From: Macquaria australasica
Lineage: Eukaryota > Chordata > Actinopteri > Centrarchiformes > Percichthyidae
DNA: 64,000 nucleotides
Assembly: GCA_005408345.1 (NCBI GenBank)
Contig: SEMN01000331.1
Location: 311,492-375,491 of the forward strand
Reading direction: 5' to 3'
Shown one piece after another: positions 36,621-47,382 of the stretch (its first letter is position 1; each line of letters opens with the position of its first letter). The notes beneath the pieces are model-generated. The model did no database searches. It was not told the DNA's origin and was given only the letters and a program-made list of their open reading frames with translations. A program made the translations under genes and the position numbers.

Positions 36621-37009
36621 GTGTAGCATGTTGCTAATGAACTGGATAAATACAATAGTCACAGAGAGTCGATGACAACTGAAATATTAACACTGTAGAT
36701 AATTTGTTATCTATGATAATGTTACACAAACTTGACAAGCTAATATTTGCAATTTAAAGCAGCGTCTAGCATATGTTGATGAGTTATACTAGTCAGTAGC
36801 CAAGCTAACGTTAGGCTGGGGTGTTGTCAATTTATACACGTTAGTAAAGTGAATGTTCTAATGTTACTTTTCCACTATTTAATAATGGCCTGTGAGGGCG
36901 TTTAACTCCTGAAAAAGGAAAATCTTAGGAAAATCTGATGTGAGTGGCCTTTTTTTGCTTGTTGACCTGAATAAAGGATTTATTTACAGTGATGTTCTCA
37001 CTGGTTTTA

Positions 37010-39345
37010 ATAAGATAAGATAAGATAAACTTTATTGATTCCACAGTGGGGAAAGTTCACCGTTACAGCAGCTCAAAAAAGAGATAAAACAACAATTAAA
37101 GAAAGAAAGAGAAATTAAATAAAAGAAACATTATATACACAATACAATAAATATAAGAAACATAAATAAAAATACATAGACCCTAAAGTGCATGATTAGT
37201 CATCAGTCACACTGTGATGTGAGTGGTGGTTACAGTGACGCAGCAGATTGTAATGCAGCATTATACAGTCTGATTGCGGTGGGAATGAAGGACCTGCAGA
37301 AGCGCTCCTTCTTACACTTCGGGTGTAGGAGTCTGTCACTGAAAGAGCTGCTTAAGGCTCCCACAGTCTGATGCAGAGGGTGGGAGGTGTTGTCCATGAT
37401 GGCGGACAGTTTTGCTAGAACCCTCCTCTCCCCCACCACCTCGATGGAGTCCAGGGGGCAGCCACAGACTGAGCTAGCTCTTTTTATCAGCCTGTTGAGT
37501 CTGTTCTTGTCCTGCTCAGAACACCCCCCTCCCCAACACACCACTGCATAAGATACCACAGATGCCACCACAGTCTCATAAAAAGTTCTCAGTTGTTGCC
37601 TGCTCACACCGAAGGATCCTTGCTTCCTCAGCAGGTATAGACGACACTGACCCTTATTATAAAGAGAGTCGGTGTTATCTGTCCAGTCCAGTTTATTATT
37701 TAGGTAAACACCCAGGTACCTGTATGTCCTCACTCTCTCAATGTCAAGTCCCTGGATGTTTACCGGTGCAGTGGAGGAGGGTTTTCTGTGGAAGTCGACC
37801 ACCATCTCCTTTGTCTTGCTGGCATTTACTAGAAGGTGATTCTGCCCACACCAGTCGACAAAGTCCCTGATGACCTTCCTGTACTCACAGTCGTTCCCCT
37901 CTGACACATATCCCACAATGGCAGTGTCATCGGAGAACTTCTGGAGGTGACAACTGTCCGTGGAGTATCTGAAGTCTAATGTGTACAGGGTGAAGAGGAA
38001 AGGTGAGAGTACTGTGCCCTGAGGGGCCCCTGTGCTGCAGACCACCACATCAGACACACAGTCCTGCAGCCTCACATACTGGGGTCTGTCAGTGAGGTAG
38101 TCAAGGACCCATGCAGCCAGATGGTCACTGACCCCCGCTCTCTCTAGCTTCATCCCGAGCAGTGAAGGTTGAATTGTGTTAAAAGCACTGGAGAAATCGA
38201 AAAAAGTGATCCTCACAGTGTTTCCAGTGCCCTCCAGGTGAGACAGGGATCTCTGCAGCAAGTAGATGACAGCATCATCCACCCCAACGCCAGGCTGGTA
38301 TGCAAACTACAGGGGATCCATGTTTGGGCTCACCAGTGGGCGGAGATGGTTTAGGATGATTCTCTCAAGTGCCTTCATCAGGTGAGAGGTTAAGGCCACG
38401 GGTCTGAAGTGGTTGGGCTCCTTGGCGCACTAAGTCTTGGGAACTGGGACCACACAAGAAGTCTTCCACCTGACAGGAACTCTTTCCAGACTCAGGCTCA
38501 GGTTAAAGACGTAGCAGACCACCTGACAGAGCTGGTCTGCACAGTCCCTGAGGAGTCTGGAGCTGATGCCATCAGGACCCGTGGCTTTGACGTTGTGGTG
38601 AGGGGGCAAACAAGCAAAGGGAGCTGGAGGTAGGCTGGTCTGTGCTCAAGCTGGGGGCACAGGGAGTAGGCCCAGTATCAAATCTGTTGAAAAACAGATT
38701 TAGCTTGTTAGCCCAGTCTCTGTCTCCAGGTTCAGGGTCCCTCCTCCTGCCTTTGCCCTGCCCTGATATAGTTTGGAGTCCTCTCCAAACCTCCCTCGCG
38801 TTGTTTTGCTGCAGGTGGTCCTCCATTTTCCTCCTGTCAGTGGTGTCAAAACAGTCCCTCAGTGCCTCACCGGCCTCCTCAGACCACAGTTTCACACACC
38901 TTTTGGTGGGGGGCAATCTCTTCACCATAGGTATGTAAACAGGGAGCAGATGGACCAGGTTGTGATCTGAGCAGCCGAGCGGGGGGAGGGGATAGGAGCT
39001 GTAGGCGTCTGCTGTGTTTGCATACAGCAGGTCCAGAGTTTTACTGTCCCTGGTGTAGCAGTCCACGTACTGATGGAAGTTAGGGAGAGTGGCAGACAGG
39101 GAAGCGTGGTTAAAATCCCCGGTGATGGGGATGCGCTGTCTGTAGTTGTGCCACAACACTGTGGAGAAGCTCGCAGGCTGCATCGGCGTTGGCCGAGGGG
39201 GGGATGTACACCGTTATTGCGATGACGTGAAAACTCCCTCGACAGGTAGTACGGCCGGATGCTAACAGCTAGCAGCTCAATGTCCCTAGTACACCGTTGC
39301 TCCTTAACATGAATGTGCCTAGGGTTACACCACTTGTTGTTCACT
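37010..39345 (-). mobile_element. Rex1/Babar-type LINE, 5'-truncated
   Basis: The minus-strand element ends at 37010-37030 with the TTATC/GATAA tail and the 3'-UTR motif TTATTGATTCCACAGTGGGG (plus-strand AAACTTTATTGATT) typical of Rex1-like LINEs. Upstream, apurinic endonuclease pieces are read in two frames between 39345 and 38570 (NNKWCNPRHIHVKEQRC, ITGDFNHASLSATLPNFHQY, GCSDHNLVHLLPVY), then reverse transcriptase. Frameshifts and stops show it is inactive. The 5' end is cut inside the endonuclease domain. Confidence 0.75.
37230..38282 (-). pseudogene. Rex1-type reverse transcriptase, disrupted
   Basis: A 350-codon open frame holds the RT palm motifs FFDFSSAFNTI, GAPQGTVLSPFLFTLYT and FSDDTAIVG, followed by the thumb (LGVYLNN) and the C-terminal region ending in RSFIPTAIRLYN. 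The catalytic pair DD of FSDD is retained. Just upstream an in-frame TAG at 38307-38309 interrupts the conserved FAYQPG..DDA block, so the polyprotein is broken. Confidence 0.75.
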
Positions 39346-40256
39346 GCTGCTGGGAACCGAGGGGTGACGCTACGGGAAACACAATTCTAACAGGAGGGAA
39401 ACAAATTTCAACAGGGGAACGGGCTTCCACACAACACCACTGTAGCGTCGCCCCTTGGTGGTTAGGGGTAGGTTCAGCCGGCATCCGCATTTTGCCTGGA
39501 CTGGCTGTTTTCCCAGCAGAACAACTCTACCACCTAGCAGTAGCTTATTTAAACCATATATTTACATTTATAGGTTACTGTATAGAGTCTGTGGTTGGTA
39601 AATGCATGTGCTCTAATCGAGGGGCGACAAGCTATTCTGTCTATTTAGAAAAACGTCTTTCCCACTTTGAAATTAAACACGAATACGCCGAAAGCCCAGA
39701 TGTCCCAGTTTTCCACCAGCACTTAATCGCATCATGCATTTACGAATCTGTGGAGCTGGGACCAGCGTTAAAATAGTCTCAAAATCCCGAAAGCGAAAGT
39801 AACCTGATCTGTGTGTAACACGAGACATTTGTATGAGCAGGAAGCTTTTTGAAAGCGAAAAAGGATCAGATCTGAGAAGCTGAAGTTAAAAGTCTGTAAG
39901 TAAAATATTTTCAAATCGTTTTTTTTTTTAGTTACAAATCATGTAATACACATTTACAAATCTTGTTTTTCAGTTACAAATCTTGTTTTTCAGTTACAAA
40001 TCATGGAATACACATTTACAAATAATATTGAGACTATTTTCACTCCATAGTCTACTGTAGACACATAAACTGTAAAGAAAAGCTAGTACAAAAAGATCAC
40101 TATAAACAAAGAAAGAGGTCAGAGTTGCAGTAACTGGCCTCCACTCACTCTGCGCCATATTGGGCTAATAATATCTAATATAGATAATCATTCGTGTAAT
40201 TTACAAATTAAGTATGAGCTGACTATGTAAGATTTATAACGTTGAACTTCAGTATG

Positions 40257-40820
40257 CAGTGGTGGAAAGTAAATAAGTACATTCACTCAAGTACTGTAAT
40301 TAAGTACAATTTGGGGGTATTTAAATAACTGCTTAAGACTCAAAGGGTAAACTTATCCAATATTTCACAAAAAGAGAAACATGAGAAAAGTCATGTTTGT
40401 GTAGCAGAACTTATTTTTTTCTTCTTTTGTACCCCATAAAGTCAAGAACAGTCAAATTTATCTTTTGACCCTGAGGAAGGAGCCCGACACCTAGGTTGGG
40501 AACCACTGGATGAAAGTACTTTATAGTATATTAGGTAGTTAAAACTAGCTCTACCTCGAGTAGAGACAACAGTAACATGCTGTTTAAGCAATGATGTATT
40601 AGTAATAACAACCTAATGATAAAATATATAATAATATATCTGTCACAAGCCATTTTTTCTGCAGCACTTGTACTTTTGATTCTCTAAGTACATTTGACTA
40701 ATAATGCTTCTGTACATTTACTTAAGTAGGATTTTGAATGAAAGACTTATACTTGTAGTGGAGTACTTTTAGATTGTTGTATTTGTAGTTTTACTTCAAC
40801 AAAATATCTTAATACTTAGT
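40257..40820. mobile_element. CAGTGGTGGAAAGTA-type hAT-like repeat fragment
   Basis: Begins CAGTGGTGGAAAGTAAATAAG and contains the recurring AAGTACATTTACTTAAGT-like strings common to this fish repeat; a related element with both ends is at 57963-58800. The right terminus is not identifiable, so this copy is truncated. Confidence 0.5.
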
Positions 40821-40857
40821 ATGTCACTTTTTCTTGTCTATTTCCTCTCCAGGAAAA

Positions 40858-41555
40858 CATGAATGTATGTGACAAAGTAGAATTCATCAACCTTGGCCTT
40901 GATTTCTTTGATAAGCTGTTCATCTCTCCACACCCTCTTCACCATGAAATCACTCCTGGTATCTGTCACTAGATCACACCAAGCTAAATCAGTTGACCCT
41001 GGACTTGCCAGTGGTAGGTGTGTGTTTTCCTTAGTTTCATTTGACCCTCAACAAACTTGATGCCTCTCCAATGTCTTTCATGTCAGGGCACTCAACCAGG
41101 CCATATGGAAGGTCCTCACTTGGGACCACTTTGCCATCCAGACTGACTCCAAGGTGTGAAGCATCGACGTGGATGATGAGACCACATGGGAGAACATTAA
41201 CATCGAAGGCATACTGTTAAAGAACCTGTGGCTTCTCTTTTCATGGCTTTTGTTCATGTTATACATTTTGCACTAGATTGTAATGTATTTTGCAACTGAC
41301 ATGCACTTTTAAATGAATTTTAAGGTAACTGTATCAAATTAAAACTGTATAAAAAATGTTTTTTGTTTTTTTTACCTGGGTGCAGGGCCTGTGCCAGGCC
41401 TGCTGTTTGCTTGTGCAAGCAAGATCAGCGGGAACATTTTTGGTTCCCAGTGTGCTAAAATGAGCTGTCTGGAAAAGTAATGCAACCAAATGGTTGCACA
41501 AACCTTTTCCAGCAGCACAAAAGCATGAATATGTTGTCATCTCAGGTGGAATGTT
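40858..41555 (-). pseudogene. YqaJ-nuclease / SWIM-finger protein pseudogene
   Basis: Minus strand, in order: a SWIM zinc-finger exon (YSCFCAAGKGLCNHLVALLF, CxC...CxH intact, then QQAWHRPC) ending in donor CCAG|GTAAAA at 41374/41373; a YqaJ-type block ASHLGVSLDGKVV...LPYGLVECPDMKDIGEASSL that terminates in TGA; and the end block WCDLVTDTRSDFMVKRVWRDEQLI. YqaJ is a lambda-exonuclease-like nuclease fold, and SWIM-YqaJ (often with THAP) proteins form a repeated, transposon-like family in fish. The expected catalytic Lys after GLVE is missing, and stops separate the blocks, so this copy is dead. Confidence 0.55.
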
Positions 41556-42349
41556 TGTAGTTTCAAAGGTGATATGAAGAAAATGATGTCAAGACTTTAA
41601 TATATTTCACAACCTATTTAAATAATATTAATCATTTTATTTAAGAAAAATTATAAAAGCTGTTATGTGTCAGTTTCATGATCACATGCTATGTAGTGAG
41701 TGTGTAGTAAGCATCACATTAAATTGGCATCTATAAATTAAGGAAGCCTTGAATTTATGAATGTATTACAGTCCTTTTATCAGTCCTTTTATGTGTTTTA
41801 GTTATTCAACTGTATAGCTACTGTTTCTATGGACACTGAGACAACAGCTTTTGAGCACAGGTCGGAAAGGAGAACCATCTGACTGTTTAACAGGAAAAAT
41901 GTACCATTTACCTTAAATATTTACATGTATTTACCTCGAGCTGTTGTGGTTCCTCACACTTTATTAGTGATCTATAGCATCTGACCCTAATTACAACTTT
42001 TCCTGCAATAATATTTGAGACTAGACACAGGTACAAATATAGTTGACAAGAAAAGTTTTTTATTTAAGCATACTTTGAAGATCATCTATCTTAACAGGTA
42101 AGTGCTGAACTAGAAAGTAATTTACATGTCAGCTAGCATAGTAGACTCATACCTTGATAATCAAAAATGAATTGCTTGTCTAACTTTGACCTTTTCACAT
42201 CGCCTTAAAATTTGTCAACAAGATGGACAACAGATGCAATTCTGATTTTTGGCAGAGAAAGGAGAGGTGCTGTTCAGAGTCTGTAGTAGCAGTGACTATA
42301 GATCGTAGCGTAGCGCTCCGACCAGAAGTCACATCTCCCCACATCCGGT

Positions 42350-43210
42350 ATCCGGCGGGGATGTATAATAAGAACCGCCACAAACTGGACTGGAGTGTGG
42401 AACAAGAGCGTGCTGTTCTCGTGCTGTTGCTTTGGTCTGAATCTGAGATAACCACGCCCCATTCATTTGAATAAAAGAAAATGAAATAAAAGCCCCCTGA
42501 AATAAATAAATGTGGCATTATAAAATAAAAGCCCCCTGAAATAAACAAAAGTAGTCCTTTGAAAAACATCATTTTGAAATAAAAACCTATTTATTTATTG
42601 AACTATACTGACTCAATTATATATTTATATTTAAATTTATTTATTGCCTCATTTATTTATTTCAGTATTTATTTCATAGCCATATTTATTTATTTCATAG
42701 CCATCCATTTTTTCTATACCGCTTATCCTCTTAGAGGGTCGCGGGGGGCTGGAGCCAATCCCAGCTGACATTGGGCGAAAGGCGGGGTACACCCAGGACT
42801 GGTCGCCAGTCAATCACAGGGCTGACACATAGAGACAGACAAACATTCACAATCACACCTACGGACAATTTAGAATCACTAATTAACCTAACTTGCATGT
42901 CTTTGGATGGTGGGAGGAAGCCGGAGTGCCCGGAGAGAACCCACGCGGACATGGGGAGAACATGCAAACTCCACACAGAAGGGCCCCAGCCGGCCAGCAG
43001 GTGCGAACCCAAAACCCTCTTGCTGTGAGGCAACAGTGCTAACCACTGCACCACCGTGCCGCCTTATTTCATAGCCATATTTATTCATATATTATTCTAT
43101 GGAATGCTATTTTAGTCAATATTAAATAAATAAAATAAATAAATAAAAAATAAAAATGATTTCATAGCCATATTTATTTATTTAATATTGACTAAAATAG
43201 CATTCCATAG
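42350..43210 (-). repeat. AT-rich interspersed repeat, copy B, split by a SINE
   Basis: Inverted relative to copy A: CGCCACAAACTGGACTGG, then TCTGAGATAACCACGCCCCA, then AAATAAAAGCCCCCTGAAAT and TTTATTTATT-rich sequence. The SINE at 42705-43063 interrupts it, with the repeat resuming at 43079. The interval 43143-43210 holds a short inverted duplication of the TAGTCAATATTAAATAAATA end. Confidence 0.6.
42705..43063 (-). mobile_element. tRNA-derived SINE with 15-bp target-site duplication
   Basis: The minus strand starts GGCGGCACGGTGGTGCAGTGG with a box A-like motif (43043-43053) and box B GGTTCGCACC (43000-43009), then a body with CATGTCCGCGTGGG and TGGCGACCAGTCCTGGGTG, ending TATAGAAAAAATGG. 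TTATTTCATAGCCAT occurs directly on both sides (42690-42704 and 43064-43078), proving target-primed insertion into the older AT-rich repeat. Confidence 0.85.
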
Positions 43211-43256
43211 AACTACTCATTTCTGTCCAATACTGAGCCTGTGTAGCTGTCACGTG

Positions 43257-44860
43257 TAAAATGAACAAAAGACTTCAATTCAATTCAGTTTTATTTATAT
43301 AGCGCCATATCATAACGAAGTTATCTCAGTGCTCTTTTTCGAGTAGAGCAGGTCTAGACCGACTCTTTATATTTACAGAGACTCAACAGTTCCCACCATG
43401 AGCAAGCACTAGGCGACAGTGGCAAGGAAAAACTCCCTTTTAACAGGTAGAAACCTCGAGCAGAACCAGGCTCTAGGTGGGCAGTCATCTGCCTCGACCG
43501 GTTGGGTTGAAGGGGGAAGGGGGGGAGCGGGAGAGAGAGCAGGAGGAAAGAGAACATACAGCAGCACAGTACAGTTCCACATAGGGATGTAAAGCAATAG
43601 TTGTGGTAATGGTATTGATGTTAACACCAACAGAAATAATACAAAGAGAAATATTATAATAGCAATACTAATAATAAGAGCAATAACAATAATAGCAGCA
43701 GCGGGTGCAGAGCAGGAGCACGGGGGCAACAGGTGGCCGCAACCACAGATCCAGACTCTACAGCTCCGGAGGCAGAAATACCTGCAGAAAGCAACAGGAG
43801 AGAGGGAGAGAGAGGAGAGAAAGCACACAACTACGGGAAGAAGAATTAGTAACAAACATTGATGGGATATGAGGGCGTACAGATGGAGAGGAAGAGGAGG
43901 AGAGAGGAGAGAGGAGCTCAGTGCATCATAGGAAGTCCCCCGGCAGTCTAGGCCTATAGCAGCATAACTAAGGGGGGGCTCAGGGGTCACCTGAGTCAGC
44001 CCTACTATAAGCTTTATCAAAGAGGAAAGTCTTAAGCCTACTCTTAAATGTGAGGAGGTTGTCCACCTCCTGTACACAAACTGGGATCTGGTTCCACAGT
44101 AGAGGAGCTTGATAGCTGAAGGCTCTGGCTCCCATTCTACTTTTGGAGACTCTAGGAACCACAAGGAACCCTGCATTCTGGGAGCGCAGTGCTCTAGTGG
44201 GGTAATAGGTAATATGAGCTCTTAAAGATATGATGGTGCCTGACCATTAAGGGCTTTGAAGGTGAGGAGAAGGATTTTAAATTCTATTCTGGATTTTACA
44301 GGGAGCCAGTGTAGAGAAGCTAATATTGGCGAAATATGATCTTTTTCTGGTTCTCGTCAGTAAACGTGCCGCAGCATTCTGAATCAGCTGGAGAGTCTTA
44401 AGGGACTTATTGGGGCAGCCTGATAATAGAGAGTTGCAATAATCCAGCCTAGATGTAACAAATGCATGGACTAGTTTTTCTGCATCTTTTTGAGATAGGA
44501 TGTGCCTGATTTTTGCAATGTTACATAAATGAAAAAAGGCAGTTCTTGAAGTTTGTTTTATGTGGGAGTTAAAGGACATATCCTGATCAAAGATAACTCC
44601 AGGATTCCTTACGGTTTCGCTGGAGGCCAGGGCAATGCCATCTAGAGAAACTATATCTTTAGATAATGTGTTTCGAAGGTGTTCGGGGCCAAGTACAATA
44701 ACTTCGGTTTTGTCTGAGTTTAACATCAGAAAATTGCAGGTCATCCAGGTTTTTATGTCCTTAAGGCATGCTTGAAGTTTAGCTAATTGATTGGTTTCAT
44801 CTGGCTTGATTGATAAATATAATTGGGTATCATCTGCATAACAATGAAAATTTATGGAGT
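43257..44860 (-). mobile_element. 5'-truncated L2 LINE
   Basis: The minus strand runs from the RT active site (FHCYADDTQLYLSIKPDE near 44840) through LNSDKTEVIVLGP, VTSRLDYCNSLLSG and IQNAAARLLTRT to the 3'-UTR and the L2 terminus TTTATATAGCGCCATATC at 43297. One or more frameshifts disrupt the end of the protein. CCTGTGTAGCTGTCACGTG is present at 43238-43256 and 44861-44879, a 19-bp target-site duplication. The 3'-UTR pieces found elsewhere in the window are best understood against this copy. Confidence 0.8.
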
Positions 44861-44879
44861 CCTGTGTAGCTGTCACGTG

Positions 44880-46445
44880 AGAAAAACGAAACTCATGCAT
44901 TTTTATTGTTGCGCAATGCGCATGCACAAAATGAACAAATTACTCTCTGAGACGACTCGTTACTACTAGTTCATATCAAGAGTAGTTCAAATGAACGATA
45001 CGCTCATGATCGACACATCACTACAACATGAAACTAAAGCCTCTTCCTCACATCTCAACAGTGTGTAAACCAGTGTTAGATAAGGAAACAGTGAATTTTA
45101 GGGCAACATATAAAACCTGATGGAGAAATTGTAAAGGAGTGCATGATCACAACATGTCACAACATAAGAGTCACTAGGTCACATATTTTACTATATTTTT
45201 GTAAGATAGTGTGAATGTTTGTCTGTCTCTATGTGTCAGCCCTGTGACTGACTGGCGACCAGTCCTGGGTGTACCCCGCCTCTCGCCCAATGTCAGCTGG
45301 GATTGGCTCCAGCCCCCTGCGACCCTCTGAGGATAAAGCGGTATAGAAAATGAATGAATGAATGACTTGAATTGACTTTATGGTAGCTTTACTTTTAGGC
45401 CATAGATTGTGGCGCTGTATTAGGATAGCATGCTGTTATGTTGTTAATGTTGTTGTATTTACTTAGAGTGCTTAACGTTGTGGGGAATAGATTTGCAACA
45501 AACCATTTGCCCCAACAAAGGGGGAAACGTTTTGATGAAGTTTTCCTTTGACATGTATTTGCCACCCACCCCCAGCCCCTCCAGAAAGAAAGATCTACTA
45601 TATACATGGGTGACCTAAAGACAATGGATAGATCACCCTCCATCCACTTCAACTGCTTACCCAAATGAAGGAAACTGGGTTTCTCATTTACATCACATAT
45701 AAAAAAGAAAAATCAGATTACCGCAGAAAAGGGACAGTCATTACCCAGTTATATAAGTGCATGTAATGAATGAGACCAACACCCCAGCCAATCAACCATG
45801 AGACACCAGTCTACCAAAAAGGGTTAAAACAGGTCAGATGAACTAAAGTGATGCAAGAGGAGCATCAGGCCTGTGTATACTCTGCCAAAACAGTAGTGCA
45901 CTGTTAAAACTTTTCCTGTAAAAAACAAAAAAATGTACACAATTGGCAGCAGGGTTGCCACTAAGTTACTGTAAAATTAACTTTTTTTTTTTTTTACTGT
46001 CACTATAATTTAGTTGTGTACTGTTAATGAAAAATACAGTATGAGGTGTGTGTTTTTGGTTACTTTCATAGTATTTTACAGATAACTGACTTGTTTAAAA
46101 ATACATTATTTTTTTGTTTTGTTTTTCTTTTAAAGTATGTTACAGTTGACTGATTTGTTTTAATGCACTATTTAGTTTATATATTTTTTTACATACACTT
46201 TAATAACCCTATTTTTTTAAACCTAAATTAATACTGACTTAGCAGGTTATACACATAGGAATAATTACAATACATACGATTATGGGCACTTTTGTTAAGA
46301 AAAAGGTAGACCTTACTTGTTGCCAGTCTTCCCAAAATCTCTGTCCAAAGCTGGCTACAAGCACAGAACGCAACCCATAACGTAATGTTCTTTGTGAGTG
46401 AAGAACAGAGCTAAATCACTGATTTTTCAATGATGTAATTACAAT
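44880..46445. other. Repeat-rich spacer without genes
   Basis: Apart from the SINE tail, this holds AT-rich sequence, including ACTGTAAAATTAAC/TTACAGT strings (45900-46200) typical of small fish repeats. No intact frame, splice pair or terminal repeats could be supported. Confidence 0.4.
45215..45357 (+). mobile_element. SINE tail fragment
   Basis: The same tail as the SINE at 42705-43063 in the opposite orientation: GACTGGCGACCAGTCCTGGG, GGGATTGGCTCCAGCCCCC, then AAGCGGTATAGAAAATG and an (AATG)n 3' end. The tRNA-like head is missing (5' truncation). Confidence 0.7.
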
Positions 46446-46907
46446 GTGAGAGAAAAAATCCATTTATTATTACTAATTACTGTGTTCCTCAAAAGGACAG
46501 AGACAAACAACACCACGCCTCCACAGCCCAGTAAGCTGTTTAATATTAAGAAATCACACAGATGGGCCGAATACAGCACAGAAGAGTTCCAGAAAGTAAT
46601 CAGCACCCCTGAAATTCAAACACTATTAGATACCTTTCTGGACACCACATATGTTCACAGTAAAGAAGGCATAAATGATGCAGTTAGACATGTCAATCAC
46701 ATTATCATGCAAACTGCAAAAATATTACAATTGAAACAATCCAGAGAAAAGACATTCATTGAGGAGCCCATAAACACAAACCTATTCTGTGAAAAATGTA
46801 ATCATCTTAAGAAATCCAGATCTGTAAAATTGGCAATACAGAATGGAGACATGTGGGTCAGTCATTTCGAAACACCAAGCATTACCAACCATTTTCAAAT
46901 TAAATGA
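46446..46907 (+). other. 153-codon open frame, possible LINE linker fragment
   Basis: The frame contains SHRWAEYSTEEFQKVISTPEIQTLLDTFL and HSKEGINDAVRHVNHIIMQTAK, which resembles the linker between endonuclease and reverse transcriptase of some non-LTR retrotransposons. There is no endonuclease upstream or RT downstream. The start codon lies in unrelated sequence (MREKIHLLLL), so a genuine small gene is unlikely. Confidence 0.25.
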
Positions 46908-47382
46908 AGTCCATGTCTCCTCAGCAGGGTGGATGTATCTGGGTTGACTGTTGTTGTCTTTTTGTTGGTTTGTGGACTTTGTTGGTTTTCTTTGATAAGA
47001 TTTTGCCATGTCCAACCTTGGTTCCTCTCTCAGGGTTTTTTCCAACAAAGCGGCTGAAAAATGATAATGTTTCTTCAGAAAATTTAAAAATCAAGTTGTG
47101 TAACTCACTCAGATTAACAAAAGGCAGCAAATGTATAGATTGGCAATAGCATGTCATTAAAAAGAGAAAAATAAATAATTTAAAAAATCTGCTCAATGGC
47201 CTTTACTGCACATATTCAGATGGGGATGGATGAAGAAAAGCTCACATGTGCAGTTCAGGTAAAATTCCTCTTCCCAAAATGCAAAAAATACTGCATGTTA
47301 CTGTTTCTTAAGATACTGTGGATGGTTGATTACCAGTAAAGAGCTATATTTTAGGAATACATTATATTTCTGTTAAAAAATA

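Noticed and set aside
39905..40020. Tandem repeat TTTTTCAGTTACAAATC
   Set aside because: Only two to three short diverged units; simple local duplication with no further structure.
42999..43063. tRNA gene candidate (box A and box B)
   Set aside because: The boxes belong to the head of a SINE with a target-site duplication; no tRNA acceptor stem closes. The same applies to 27615-27671.
43409..44176. 255-codon minus-strand frame
   Set aside because: An open frame through the L2 ORF end and 3'-UTR in a shifted register; no independent protein.
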